A stretch of 64,000 nt of DNA. Source: Amycolatopsis sp. FDAARGOS 1241. Lineage in GTDB: Bacteria; Actinomycetota; Actinomycetes; Mycobacteriales; Pseudonocardiaceae. Numbering within the stretch: position 1 is the stretch's first letter; each line of letters starts with the position of its first letter. Shown piece after piece: positions 27,460-36,053 of the stretch. The translations under genes were made by a program, and so were the position numbers. Location: the NCBI RefSeq assembly GCF_016889705.1, contig NZ_CP069526.1, forward strand, positions 5,456,001 to 5,520,000, written 5' to 3'. The notes under the pieces were generated by a model. The model made no database searches. It saw only the letters and a list, made by a program, of their open reading frames with translations, and was not told the DNA's origin.

Positions 27460-27892
27460 AACGACCCTCGGCATGTCGCCGGCGCCAACGGCCGTTCCCG
27501 CATCGAGTTGGCCCGCGCGAGCGCCACAAACATCGCCTGCACCCGCGCCACCGTCAACGACCGCAACGGCACATTACCGACTGCCGCATCTCCAGCCAGA
27601 TATCCAGCCACTGTCCGACCGTCACCGCGCTGCTCCCGGGAATCACGTCAGCGCCCAGCAGATACGCCCGCGCCTGCTCTGCGGCAGTCCGCGTCCGGAA
27701 CCCGCCGCGCCGCACCCGATTCCGACGACCATCCGGACCACACGGCAACTCCAACGAGAAATACCAACTTCCATGCCCGCGCGCCACCAGTCGAGGACAA
27801 CGACCGCCACCAACACCATCAGGCTCTCGAACCCTGCAGCCACAACGCTTGTACACCGCCGCTCGACGTGCCTTCACAACCTCCATCATCAA
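27460..27892 (-). pseudogene. Tyrosine recombinase/integrase remnant (N-terminal part)
   Basis: The minus-strand frame from 27892 reads MVKARRAAVYKRCGCR-like sequence, then GHGSWYFSLELPCGPDGRRN, RRGGFRTRTAAEQARAYLLG and VTVGQWLDIWLEMRQS. This is the N-terminal arm-binding region of actinomycete phage/AICE integrases. It stops at 27554. In another frame homology resumes as NVPLRSLTVARVQAMFVALA to about 27460 and is then lost. The catalytic domain with its R-H-R-Y residues is absent. It marks the left side of the mobile island. Confidence 0.7.
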
Positions 27893-28004
27893 GGTCTACC
27901 GTGTGCGCGACTTGCCACACGAACTCCACGCCTGACACCGCAGCGATCTTCTCGATGTCGGGGCTGTCCGCCCCGTTGCGGACAGCCCCATCGGGATCGG
28001 CTGC

Positions 28005-28394
28005 TCACTCGTCACTCCCGTGATGACTGAGTCGCACCAGCACATCGCACACTGCGCTGATGTTGGCGGCCACCTGCCCGACATCAACGCCGTCGACGGC
28101 GACCCACAGCTCGCCATCCGGCCCCGCGACGAGTGTCGCCTGAACCTGGTTGATGACTGACGCAGTGTGCCCGTCGCCCAGCCCACGTAGCGAGTCGCTC
28201 GGACAACCGAGCGTCGACGACGCGGAACCATCCCAACACCCCTTCAGGGTGTCGAAGCGCGGAGTCCTTGTGCGTACGCCGGTCACTCGCCAGCCGGTTC
28301 CCCTCGCAACTATGCTGTCGACACGATCACCCTCGGATGCGCGTACACCGCCGCTACAGGCGTCGTCTTCAGGCCGTGGTGTTGTCGCGGTCAT
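28005..28394 (-). CDS. Hypothetical protein
   Basis: A 129-residue minus-strand frame. Only the last 55 residues, NQVQATLVAGPDGELWVAVD then GQVAANISAVCDVLVRLSHH, look protein-like, so a shorter start near 28183 is likely. No family is recognised. It lies between the integrase remnant and the protein at 28613. Confidence 0.35.
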   Translation of the reverse strand: MTATTPRPEDDACSGGVRASEGDRVDSIVARGTGWRVTGVRTRTPRFDTLKGCWDGSASSTLGCPSDSLRGLGDGHTASVINQVQATLVAGPDGELWVAVDGVDVGQVAANISAVCDVLVRLSHHGSDE

Positions 28395-28612
28395 CGTGGC
28401 TGCCCTTCAGATGGTCGCGCGATCGGGCATACGGCCGTCCAGGTTCCCGCTCAACGTGCGTCATCCCAGCCACCCACATGCCGCAACCCCACGCACCCAA
28501 CGTGACATCCGAAGGCGGAAAATTCACCTTTACTGTCTACCTGGCATTAAATATCAGAAGGACGGAGTAGGTGAACGCGCCACGGCGGGACGGCGGGCAT
28601 TGAGACGATCAG

Positions 28613-29353
28613 GTGATTCTCGTAATCCCAGTTCTCCGCCGGCTCCTGTTCCGGCAAAGTCGAGCCGTCGCCCGACTCGACTCAGGAGCGCAGCGCGTGC
28701 CTTTCGACCCGAACCAGCCCAGAGGTTCCGACGGCAAATGGATCAAGACAGGCGGCGTTTTCGGCGCGGCCGTCTTGGCGACAGTTGTTGCGGCGGCGAG
28801 CGGTGGAGACGTAGTCACTTCGGTCGGCGCCGGGCTCGACACTGCGACGACCCAGAGCGTGTCCGACACGGACACGGCCAACAGCAAAAAGGCCGCACAG
28901 AAAGGCGATCGCGCCGAGGCATGGCGACGGCTGACTCTCAAGGAGATCAGGAAGGAGCTCAAGCAGGACCTGCGCTGCGCCGTCCAGTCGTTCGGCCAGG
29001 TTCAGCAGTTCTTCCTGCGTCATCCGTGCGACAAGCTTGACCAGCTGCTGTTCGTCGTGCAGGACGGGAACGGAAACACGATCGCCGGATCGGTCACGTG
29101 GGTGAAGATGCCGTCGGCCGAATCAGCCGCACAGCTCGGCAGGCTGGAAGACACGTACGGATCCGGTGACGTGACTCCGTTCGGAACAGAGGTTCTCGAA
29201 GCCGGCGGCTTTCGTTTCACCGGAAAGCACTACCGGTCACGGCTCGACGGGAAGCTGGTCGTCATCGCCGAAACGGACCCCATCAAGGGCCACCCATCCG
29301 ACGCGTTCCTCAAGCAGGTCGCCGACGTCGCAGACGTCCTCCCGCCGCCATGA
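28613..29353 (+). CDS. Conserved hypothetical protein
   Basis: A frame of up to 246 residues. The region from about residue 105 (LTLKEIRKELKQDLRCAVQS, then LFVVQDGNGNTIAGSVTWVK, RFTGKHYRSRLDGKLVVIAE and GHPSDAFLKQVADVADVLPP) looks like a folded domain that I recall from other Amycolatopsis-type genomes without known function. A hydrophobic stretch near 50-65 may be a membrane anchor. GTG 28697, giving FDPNQPRGSDGKW near the start, is an alternative initiation site. It is an orphan gene in the island. Confidence 0.6.
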   Translation: MILVIPVLRRLLFRQSRAVARLDSGAQRVPFDPNQPRGSDGKWIKTGGVFGAAVLATVVAAASGGDVVTSVGAGLDTATTQSVSDTDTANSKKAAQKGDRAEAWRRLTLKEIRKELKQDLRCAVQSFGQVQQFFLRHPCDKLDQLLFVVQDGNGNTIAGSVTWVKMPSAESAAQLGRLEDTYGSGDVTPFGTEVLEAGGFRFTGKHYRSRLDGKLVVIAETDPIKGHPSDAFLKQVADVADVLPPP

Positions 29354-29357
29354 CGAC

Positions 29358-29840
29358 GTGGGCTGGCCCGCACGGATGCGGACCAGCCCCGGCGGCGTGG
29401 ACCAATTCGATGTCGTGGCGGGTTCTGGAGTCGAGCACGTACGGAATCGCGTGCGCAAGCCGCTCGTGAAACAGGCGCTCCGAGAGGCCCGCAAATCCCA
29501 CGAGCCAGTGACCGTGTCCAGCATCGCCACAGTGGCGGGCGTGTCCACCGACTTCATCTACCGCCACGACGAGCTACGACCCCAGGTCGAGGCGTTGCGA
29601 CGAGCTCGCGCATCCTCCGGGGCGCCGGCACTCGTCAACGACCCGGACATCGCCGCAGCCGACAGCACGCTGGTTCGCAGACTCAGCCAGCAACTCGCCG
29701 ACGCTCGCCGCCGGCATCGGGAGGAGGTCGCCGAACTCCACCGAGCGCTGGAGACGCGCAAGGTGAGATGGTTCTGCTCCCGGCGACGGGTGGCCGATGG
29801 CTCACGATCTGAGGCGCCGCACACCCGTCAGAGCGACTGA
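29358..29840 (+). CDS. DUF6262-like/TnpC-like protein, probably a fragment
   Basis: The frame contains KPLVKQALREARKSHEPVTV, then SSIATVAGVSTDFIYRHDEL, a helix-turn-helix like that in DUF6262 proteins. These accompany the paired tyrosine recombinases of Tn554-type elements. A heptad-like RRLSQQLADARRRHREEVAE coiled coil follows, and the C-terminus (WFCSRRRVADGS) looks altered. GTG 29451 is a likelier start than 29358. No TnpA or TnpB partner is seen, so this is a stranded component. A TetR-like N-terminus is the alternative. Confidence 0.5.
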   Translation: MGWPARMRTSPGGVDQFDVVAGSGVEHVRNRVRKPLVKQALREARKSHEPVTVSSIATVAGVSTDFIYRHDELRPQVEALRRARASSGAPALVNDPDIAAADSTLVRRLSQQLADARRRHREEVAELHRALETRKVRWFCSRRRVADGSRSEAPHTRQSD

Positions 29841-30147
29841 TCCATAAGCGGCATGAGCGCGCGGATCCTGCGGGCGAAACTGGGTCGCCGATGTCCTTGC
29901 CTCCGACCTACCATCACAACGAGCTCGCCCAAGTCGCATCTACCCGGTAAGGGTGCGTCCTGCCCGTCGCATGGTGGGGGTGGCAGCCCGTTCGAGCCGG
30001 GCCGAGTCCGGGGAACTCACGCCTCGACGCGAAGTGTCGGGGTTCCCGCCTCAACACGCTCGGCGGCAGATGCGTGCGTATGCCACTTACGCCGCCGATA
30101 CAGGTTGGTCCAAATCTGGTATTCGATCTCGAGGTGCGGCTGCCGGC
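29841..30147. other. Intergenic region, no gene seen
   Basis: About 307 bp after the DUF6262-like frame and before the convergent DUF5984 gene. Frames here are low-complexity antisense readings; no repeats or RNA gene were recognised. Confidence 0.35.
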
Positions 30148-30930
30148 TCACACCCGGTGCGGAGCCAGGATCGGCACACCAGCCCGCACCACATCCCAGT
30201 CGGTGCTCACCTGCTGCGCCAACGCCCGCGGCAACCAGGTCCGCCGCTCCGCCTGCTCCTGGATCAGGCCGGGAATATCGAGTTCGATCCCCGTGGGAGC
30301 GCCGGTTGCAGCCAGCCGATCCACCCGCTGCTGCATGGCCTCGAACAGCCGATGATCGAAATCAGTCACAGCGGAGATGAATTCATCCGTGCTGACCGAC
30401 GCCCGTCCCGACAGCGGTGCGGTGAACGCGATTTCGCCGTCAGGATCAGCAGCGAACTGCCAATCCACGGCGACAGTGTCCACGGGATCGACGGTGCGCC
30501 ACCACCGCAGCACGGGCCCGAAGCGCAGATACCCGGTGTCGACGCACCGCTGACCGCAGGCATCGTAGGCGGCGTCGATCAGCGTGTTGTGCAGGATCTC
30601 CGGGTCGTCGGTGTCAACCCATTCTGTGGATCCGGCAGCCACAAAGTCCGCCAGATCGTCCGGCACGGGTTCGAGAATGTACGGCAACGCCTGCAGCACG
30701 TCCTCCCACAGCCGGACCACGTAATAGTCCACCCACGGCGGCGCCGCTCGGCTGCCCTCGACTGGGAACAAGGCCACGGTCCGCTCGGCGTATCGCAGCA
30801 ACTCAATTCCACCCACATCCAGGCAGAACCAGCCCTGGGTGAGCGCGAACCAGTGCAGCCGCGGGCTTCGACCCGACCCCCACGGACCGACCTCGTCGAC
30901 CGGCACCAGCTCGAACCGGAATCGCATCAT
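30148..30930 (-). CDS. DUF5984 family protein
   Basis: A 260-residue protein from ATG 30930 (a second ATG is at 30927). It begins MMRFRFELVPVDEVGPWGSG, then LHWFALTQGWFCLDVGGIEL, which match the DUF5984 family known from many actinomycetes; function is not established. It contains many aromatic residues (DYYVVRLWEDVLQALPYILE, RFGPVLRWWRTVDPVD) and no membrane segment. It is an orphan gene in the island, divergent from nothing recognisable. Confidence 0.75.
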   Translation of the reverse strand: MMRFRFELVPVDEVGPWGSGRSPRLHWFALTQGWFCLDVGGIELLRYAERTVALFPVEGSRAAPPWVDYYVVRLWEDVLQALPYILEPVPDDLADFVAAGSTEWVDTDDPEILHNTLIDAAYDACGQRCVDTGYLRFGPVLRWWRTVDPVDTVAVDWQFAADPDGEIAFTAPLSGRASVSTDEFISAVTDFDHRLFEAMQQRVDRLAATGAPTGIELDIPGLIQEQAERRTWLPRALAQQVSTDWDVVRAGVPILAPHRV

Positions 30931-30998
30931 GCCTCCATACAACCGGATCGCACCACACGCTGACGACCGGATTCGAGCCACCCGCGCGTCGGCAGGTT

Positions 30999-31334
30999 TC
31001 ACGGCAAGCAGAGCTTGATGACCGCGCGGTCGGTGCCGACGGCCTCGATGCGGATGGAAAGTCGTTGGCCGTCGCCACCGAACCCGGGCCGCCGGTCACC
31101 CTGAAGGCGCACAGGGTGGCTTGGCATGGCGGGGTTCCGCCCGTGGACATGAGGTGGCAGTCGGTGAACCCGCTGACCGCGTTGATCTGCAACTGGACGA
31201 CGCCCAACTTCCAGCCACCGAATCGACCGACGTCCCTCACGAGCCGGGAACCGCTCGGTCAAGCCGTCGTACCACCGTCGAGTCTGCGGGTCCTGAGGGA
31301 AGAGGAGGGCGTACGCGGCTCGGCGGAGGTACAA
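30999..31334 (-). pseudogene. Degenerate hypothetical gene
   Basis: The frame starts MYLRRAAYALLFPQDPQTRR with WYDGLTERFP and ends DGQRLSIRIEAVGTDRAVIK with LCLP, both protein-like. The middle is arginine-rich nonsense, while another frame over the same stretch reads FGGWKLGVVQLQINAVSGFT and DCHLMSTGGTPPCQATLCAF. Two compensating frameshifts would give one coherent protein. On the other strand the end of another frame (KYIEKESVALKEFVEEVHRL, to 31477) also looks coding. No family is recognised. Confidence 0.3.
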
Positions 31335-31494
31335 CGATCCGCTACAAGTACATCGAGAAAGAAAGTGTCGCGCTCAAAGAGTTCGTCGAGGAGGTACACC
31401 GGCTCAAGTCCGAACAACGCAAACGCGAGCAGAACCTTGAGCAGCCACCGGAAACCCGCAGCGCCGGCGACCTCTAGCCCGGCTTCGTAACCAG

Positions 31495-31540
31495 GACACA
31501 GGGTTGTTGGGCGCACTTGTGCGCCCAACAACCCTGTGTC
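31495..31540. repeat. Perfect 21-bp inverted repeat with 4-nt loop
   Basis: Arm 31495-31515 (GACACAGGGTTGTTGGGCGCA) is exactly complementary to 31520-31540 around the loop CTTG. It sits in a 480-bp stretch without a gene (31478-31955) upstream of the OLD-family gene. It could be a very strong terminator, a structured RNA or a mobile-element end. Confidence 0.8.
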
Positions 31541-31955
31541 GGCACTCACGAGACACGTGCTGCAGCGCAGTAACCCTGGCAGCACCTACCTCACCGGTCG
31601 CGATCTCGACCGCATCACCAAGTCATCTCCGGCAGCAATCCGACGCCCCCCGGCGTCTCAACTGACAGCGCCAGGCGCCAGCAGGCCGAGCCGCGTTGCG
31701 ACCACACGACTTCAGCTAGTTCGCCACCCGCCGTCGCAGAGCAACGAACCGTACTACCAGTACGGCAATGATTGCGTTGGCTGCTGTGTTTAGTAACTGT
31801 CCGCAACACTGCCCTCACTGCGTATTCGCTGGCGTGTCGCGGCATTCCGCCACCACGGAGCGGGCGTAACGTTCTTGCGCAGCAGCGCTTTCCGCCACTC
31901 AGCTCTTGACAACCAGGGCAGCGGGGCGCCACGAGACGATCGGAGCAGCCGCTCA

Positions 31956-33779
31956 GTGCACCTCGAACACTTCTCCGTGAGCGGATTCCGCTCGCTGATC
32001 CACGTCCGGGAGGTGCCCGTGAGCTCCCCGACGATCATCGCCGGCCACAACGACGGCGGGAAGACGGCGCTGCTCGACGCGCTTGCCTTCCTCCTGAACG
32101 AAGGCTCGGTTGACGAACAGGACCGCTCCTTCCTTCCGGATGATCCGTCGTCGAGGTTCGTGGAGAGCGCCGTCGAAGGAACGTTCTCGCTGGACGAGTG
32201 GGAACAGGAGACGCTCCGACTTCCCGGCAAGGCCCGAATCCGCCGCGTGGCGCGTAACGACGGCGTTCAACTCCAGGCCTGGACCTCCGTACCGGCCGAC
32301 GAGCGACTGCGCACGCTCGGTTCCATGCTTCTGCCCGACCTGCAAGGTCTTGCGAAGGAGTTGGAACTCAAGCCCGCGTCGAATCGCAAGGCTGACGTCG
32401 TCTCGGCACTGCGCCAGTACGGACTGGAGAACGCCGCCGGCGAGGACTGGCTCCCGATGGGCCGGGAAGTCACTGCTCGCTTACCCCGGCTGGTCAGGTT
32501 CGATGGCACCGTCGACTCCCCCAACGACACGGTGAAGTCAGTGCTCAACGTACGGTTCCAGACACACACCGAGGACCCTGGGCTACAGGGCAAGCTCAGC
32601 GAAATCGCGGACGAACTCTCCGAACGTCTTCGGACCGAAGCGAAGGACCTCTGCCAACACATCAAGAAGCGCTGTCCGGAGCTCACGGAAGTGAACGTGG
32701 AACCGGAGATCCAGCTCCACCACGGGCTTCGCCGCACAGAACTGCGCTTCTCGCGCGGCGCTGGCGGCGAAGTCGGCCTCAACCGGGCCGGCTTGGGCAG
32801 CGGACGGCGTGTGTCGCTGGCGGTGTGGGAGTGGACGAAACTGCAGCTCAAGGAGCAGAGCGACACCGAGGCCCGACCAGAGGAACATGGCGAAAGCGCA
32901 CCCTCCCCCGTACAGACGATCATCGTCTACGACGAGCCGGACACCCACCTGGACTACGCGAACCAGCGCAGGGTGATGGACCTGATCCGCGAGCAGAGCG
33001 CGATTCCGAACGTCAACGTGATCGTCGCGACGCACTCGATGAACCTCATCGACGGGGTCGACATCGCCGACGTGATCCACCTCAAGCTCGTCGACGATGC
33101 CACCGTGGTCGAGCGCCTCGGGGCCGACTCCCACGCCGATGTCGACGGGTTCCTCGGCAAGGTCTCGGCGAGCGTGGGACTCCGCAACTCGGTGCTGCTG
33201 CACGAACGTTGTTTCGTCGCAGTGGAGGGCGATACCGAGATGGCGGCTTTCCCCCTGCTGTTCAAGCTCTCCGAAGGTATCACCCTCCAAGCCGCCGGGA
33301 TCGCACTGTGGGGATGCGGCAATCACATCGGCGCGCTACGCCTCGCCGAATACCTTGTGAAGCACAAACGACGGGTACAGCTGGTGATCGACGCCGACAG
33401 CCGCCGGCAGCCGATGTTCAAGGACAGCACCCTCCGGCAGTACTTCGGACCTGACCTCACGAAGTACGTGAGCTTCCTCGGCGAAGACGACGACTGCAAC
33501 GAGCTCGAGGAGCTCTTCCCGGACGAGCAGTGGGCAGAGACCGCCAACCTCATGTGGCCCCGCGAAGACGCACCCTGGACTCCGCCCGAGTTCGCCGCGC
33601 ACCGAAGCAAGAAGTTCAGCGAGGACGTCAAGGAGATGGTTAAGGCCGGCAGTCTCAAGGGCCCCGGCGGCAAGGCCGCCATGATGGCGGACCTGGCGCT
33701 CTCCCTCCGCAGCCCGGAGCAGATTCCCGACAGACTCCGCACGCTTTTCGCCGACCTACGCAGCGCGGCCCGCTGCTGA
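31956..33779 (+). CDS. OLD-family AAA ATPase with TOPRIM nuclease domain
   Basis: A 607-residue protein from GTG 31956, where VHLEHFSVSGFRSL begins the SMC/RecF-like ATPase fold; a TTG at 31875 would add an unlike-family leader. The Walker A is GHNDGGKT at 30-37, IIVYDEPDTHLD is Walker B with the H-loop in VIVATHS, and VAVEGDTEMAAFPLLFKLSE opens the TOPRIM domain. OLD nucleases cut DNA under ATPase control. Family members act in phage exclusion (P2 Old, GajA of Gabija, PARIS-like systems). No UvrD-like helicase partner follows, so it is a stand-alone OLD protein. The island position makes a defence role plausible but inferred. Confidence 0.85.
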   Translation: MHLEHFSVSGFRSLIHVREVPVSSPTIIAGHNDGGKTALLDALAFLLNEGSVDEQDRSFLPDDPSSRFVESAVEGTFSLDEWEQETLRLPGKARIRRVARNDGVQLQAWTSVPADERLRTLGSMLLPDLQGLAKELELKPASNRKADVVSALRQYGLENAAGEDWLPMGREVTARLPRLVRFDGTVDSPNDTVKSVLNVRFQTHTEDPGLQGKLSEIADELSERLRTEAKDLCQHIKKRCPELTEVNVEPEIQLHHGLRRTELRFSRGAGGEVGLNRAGLGSGRRVSLAVWEWTKLQLKEQSDTEARPEEHGESAPSPVQTIIVYDEPDTHLDYANQRRVMDLIREQSAIPNVNVIVATHSMNLIDGVDIADVIHLKLVDDATVVERLGADSHADVDGFLGKVSASVGLRNSVLLHERCFVAVEGDTEMAAFPLLFKLSEGITLQAAGIALWGCGNHIGALRLAEYLVKHKRRVQLVIDADSRRQPMFKDSTLRQYFGPDLTKYVSFLGEDDDCNELEELFPDEQWAETANLMWPREDAPWTPPEFAAHRSKKFSEDVKEMVKAGSLKGPGGKAAMMADLALSLRSPEQIPDRLRTLFADLRSAARC

Positions 33780-34061
33780 CAAGGGACCGACGCCGCGAGG
33801 ATCCACCGGCGAACGCCGGGCCAGCATGCGAGCCTTGCGTTGTTCGTCGCTCGGTGGCGTCCACTGATGCCAGCCGACCGAGGGCGTCCATCGGCGATAG
33901 TGCTCGCGTTCGGGCGTACCGCACCACCTGCACCCGTTCGGCGTAGTTGCTGCCGGGCTTCCCACCACACCGTGCCTGGTCATATGCCCTCCCGATCACT
34001 CACGACAGTTCTACCTTCCACCACCGACATTCTCATCTCCCCGACCCCTACGGAGTGACCT

Positions 34062-34274
34062 GTGACTCGCCTGCCCGTCGACTCGACCAACATCGCCTCG
34101 ATCGGCTACGACCCACGCACCGCGACCCTCGAGATCGAGTTCCGCCATGGCGGCGTGTACCAGTACAGCGGCGTAGCGGAAGCGACCACCAACGCGCTGC
34201 TGAACGCGCCGAGCCACGGCAAGTACTTTAATCAGCACGTGAAGGACAGCTACGTGACGAGACGCGTTGCCTAA
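34062..34274 (+). CDS. KTSC domain-containing protein
   Basis: A 70-residue protein from GTG 34062. STNIASIGYDPRTATLEIEF, FRHGGVYQYSGV, then HGKYFNQHVKDSY fit the KTSC domain, which appears alone or at the ends of lysyl-tRNA-synthetase-like and phage proteins. It lies 280 bp after the OLD-family gene on the same strand. The biochemical role is unknown, and whether it works with the nuclease is open. Confidence 0.8.
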   Translation: MTRLPVDSTNIASIGYDPRTATLEIEFRHGGVYQYSGVAEATTNALLNAPSHGKYFNQHVKDSYVTRRVA

Positions 34275-34449
34275 GCCGAACACGGCAGACGGGTGCCCCG
34301 CCGTCTGCTTCGACTCAGCCACATCTCGCGTGGATCTAGGCCGCCGCGGCGCCACCGTTTTGCTGCGATTTGACCGTTTCGTTCATAAGCCAGCCGGCGG
34401 CAAGCATAGGCATCGCAAACATGTCAGAGGCGCGATCAAGGCGTGAAGA

Positions 34450-34490
34450 GTGGGCCGGGTCAGGCTCGAACCGACGCCAAGGGATTATGA
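34450..34490 (-). other. 3' fragment of a tRNA(CAU) gene, probable attachment-site scar
   Basis: Read on the minus strand, the sequence has the anticodon loop CTCATAA (anticodon CAU), variable region TTGGC, T-arm GTCGG-TTCGAGC-CTGAC, acceptor strand CCGGCCC and discriminator A. Upstream of the anticodon stem there is no D-arm or matching acceptor strand. Integrases that use tRNA genes duplicate exactly such a 3' segment, so this looks like the distal att site of an element lying to its right. The intact tRNA partner is not in the window. Confidence 0.65.
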
Positions 34491-34566
34491 GTCCTCCTGG
34501 GGTCAGCGGTGTGCTGACCTGCGAAAACGCAGGTCAGTGGCGAGCGTTCCGTCCATAATCCCTTGG
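34476..34566. repeat. Nested inverted repeats at the tRNA scar
   Basis: The outer arms CCAAGGGATTATG (34476-34488) and its exact complement (34554-34566) enclose a perfect 10-bp hairpin, CTGACCTGCG-AAAA-CGCAGGTCAG (34514-34537). The left outer arm is part of the tRNA(CAU) fragment. The arrangement suggests recombinase arm sites or a fused attachment region. A related TGACCTGCGARAACGC word recurs near 38301. Confidence 0.7.
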
Positions 34567-34776
34567 GTTTGGCAGAATCCCCCAAATTGGGGAGCACAGC
34601 GAGAGTCCACAGTACGCCTCGGAGGGGCCGGCCGCTGGACACGTTCACGCGAACCGGGATTCGAGATGCTGCGGCCGACTCTCGCGCGGCTGCTCGACGC
34701 GGCCCGCGGTCCGCTCGGCCCGCGCATCGAGCTCGACCTCGGCCACGCCGACGGCCCCCTCGGCGAACTCGCCCAG

Positions 34777-35424
34777 CTACTCAGTACTGTCAACGGCTTC
34801 ACCGTCTTCAACGCCGGCATCCAGGTCTTTCACGCCGGTCCGACCGGTCTCGGCCCCGAACTGCAGCGCTGGAACAGTACCGATGCCGTACATGTCGATG
34901 CCGCCTTCGGAGATCAGCGCTTTCTGGTCGCATACCGGGCAGTCCTGGAGGTCCTCGCCGACCTCGCCCGGTGCTGGTGCGAACCAGCCGGCGGCCTCGA
35001 CGCGGCGGGCGATCTCGGTGGTGTCGAGCAGGCTCAGGTAGTCCTGCGCGATGGCGGCGCGGACGTTGTTGGCCTCTGTGTCGCCGTGCTCGTAGGCCTC
35101 GATTTCCTCGTCGAGCATTCCGTTTAGGCGAGGGTGTTTGTCTAGCTCGAAGAGCGCGTCGAGGTGGCGTTGTTCGAGTTCGCCGTGGTTCTCGTTGCCG
35201 TGGCGGATGGCGTTGGCGATGTCGATCGCGTCCATGAGGATGGCGGTCTCGATTGTCACCACCTCATGGTCGTAGGCACGGGGAGCGAGCGGTTGGAGCT
35301 CCGCCGCGGTCGGTGAGCGGTGCTTGTCCCGTGGAACTGCGAGGTGTCGCGTCACCGTGAGCGTCACGGACTCGACGGTGGCACCGTCGGTGCCCAGAGT
35401 GGCGGAGAGAGCGTCCACCCTCAC
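34777..35424 (-). CDS. Hypothetical protein with a CPVC knuckle
   Basis: A 215-residue acidic protein. HEVVTIETAILMDAIDIANA and EIEAYEHGDTEANNVRAAIA are helical, and DCPVCDQKALI resembles the first half of a zinc ribbon whose second CxxC is missing; the C-terminus may have been replaced. It is the third of three minus-strand genes, starting directly after the stop of the previous one. No family is recognised. Confidence 0.55.
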   Translation of the reverse strand: MRVDALSATLGTDGATVESVTLTVTRHLAVPRDKHRSPTAAELQPLAPRAYDHEVVTIETAILMDAIDIANAIRHGNENHGELEQRHLDALFELDKHPRLNGMLDEEIEAYEHGDTEANNVRAAIAQDYLSLLDTTEIARRVEAAGWFAPAPGEVGEDLQDCPVCDQKALISEGGIDMYGIGTVPALQFGAETGRTGVKDLDAGVEDGEAVDSTE

Positions 35425-35733
35425 CTACGGTGAGGCGAGCTTGGGCTCGGCTGAGGTCGTCTCCTTGTCGGTGGCTTTCGTCGCGAGCAGCGTCAGCATG
35501 TCGCCGGCGGACCTGACCCGGGGCTTGCTTGGCCTGTTCGGCTTCTGCGGATAGAATTCCTCGCCGCGCCAGCTCGATCCGACGACGACGGCCAGGCCGT
35601 TGCTGAGCGCGGCGTCGAACAACGACTCGGCGCCGGCCACGTTCGGATCCGCCTTCAGCGCAAATGCGCAGCGGGCGTACACGCGGGCGCGGTTGGAGAA
35701 CAGCGTCGCATCGGCTGTATCTGCGGATATCAC
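35425..35733 (-). CDS. Hypothetical protein
   Basis: A 102-residue protein from GTG 35733, overlapping the gene before it (GTGA at 35730-35733) and abutting the gene after it. It reads ATLFSNRARVYARCAFALKA, then AESLFDAALSNGLAVVVGSS, which looks folded. No family is recognised. Overlap with both neighbours supports a real three-gene unit. Confidence 0.5.
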   Translation of the reverse strand: MISADTADATLFSNRARVYARCAFALKADPNVAGAESLFDAALSNGLAVVVGSSWRGEEFYPQKPNRPSKPRVRSAGDMLTLLATKATDKETTSAEPKLASP

Positions 35734-36053
35734 ACCGCAACTATCTTCCCTGCGCGATTAGAACTGGCTCTCCGGGCTGGTGCGCGCCCCCGCCCTCTCG
35801 GTGCTCGAGCGCGCTTGCCGGCCTGCGTCGCTCGGCGAAATGTCATCGACGAGCAGCAGCGGGTCATCGTAGGCCGAGCTCGCGGAGCTCGGCCGATAGC
35901 GACGCGGGCCGGTCCAAGGGTGCTGGCCTCCCGCGCGCGCATTTCCCGATACCCGGCGGACACCGCGCCGTGGAGACGCGCCCTGCGGATGTTCGCGGCG
36001 ATCCCGGCGGCTTTCTGGGCGCTGACCCAGGTGCACAGGGCGTCGCTGGTCAT
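35730..36053 (-). CDS. Hypothetical basic protein
   Basis: A 107-residue frame from ATG 36053 (MTSDALCTWVSAQKAAGIAA, then RARLHGAVSAGYREMRAREA), very rich in Arg and Ala at the C-terminus. Support comes mainly from the GTGA overlap with the next gene. It may be the end of a longer damaged gene, because no promoter space or ribosome site is obvious. Confidence 0.35.
   Translation of the reverse strand: MTSDALCTWVSAQKAAGIAANIRRARLHGAVSAGYREMRAREASTLGPARVAIGRAPRARPTMTRCCSSMTFRRATQAGKRARAPRGRGRAPARRASSNRAGKIVAV

Noticed and set aside
28150..29040. Plus-strand 296-residue frame
   Set aside because: Basic low-complexity reading over a better frame (28613-29353) with folded-protein composition.
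34450..34490. Intact tRNA gene
   Set aside because: The D-arm, 5' acceptor strand and a paired anticodon stem are missing; only the 3' part is present.
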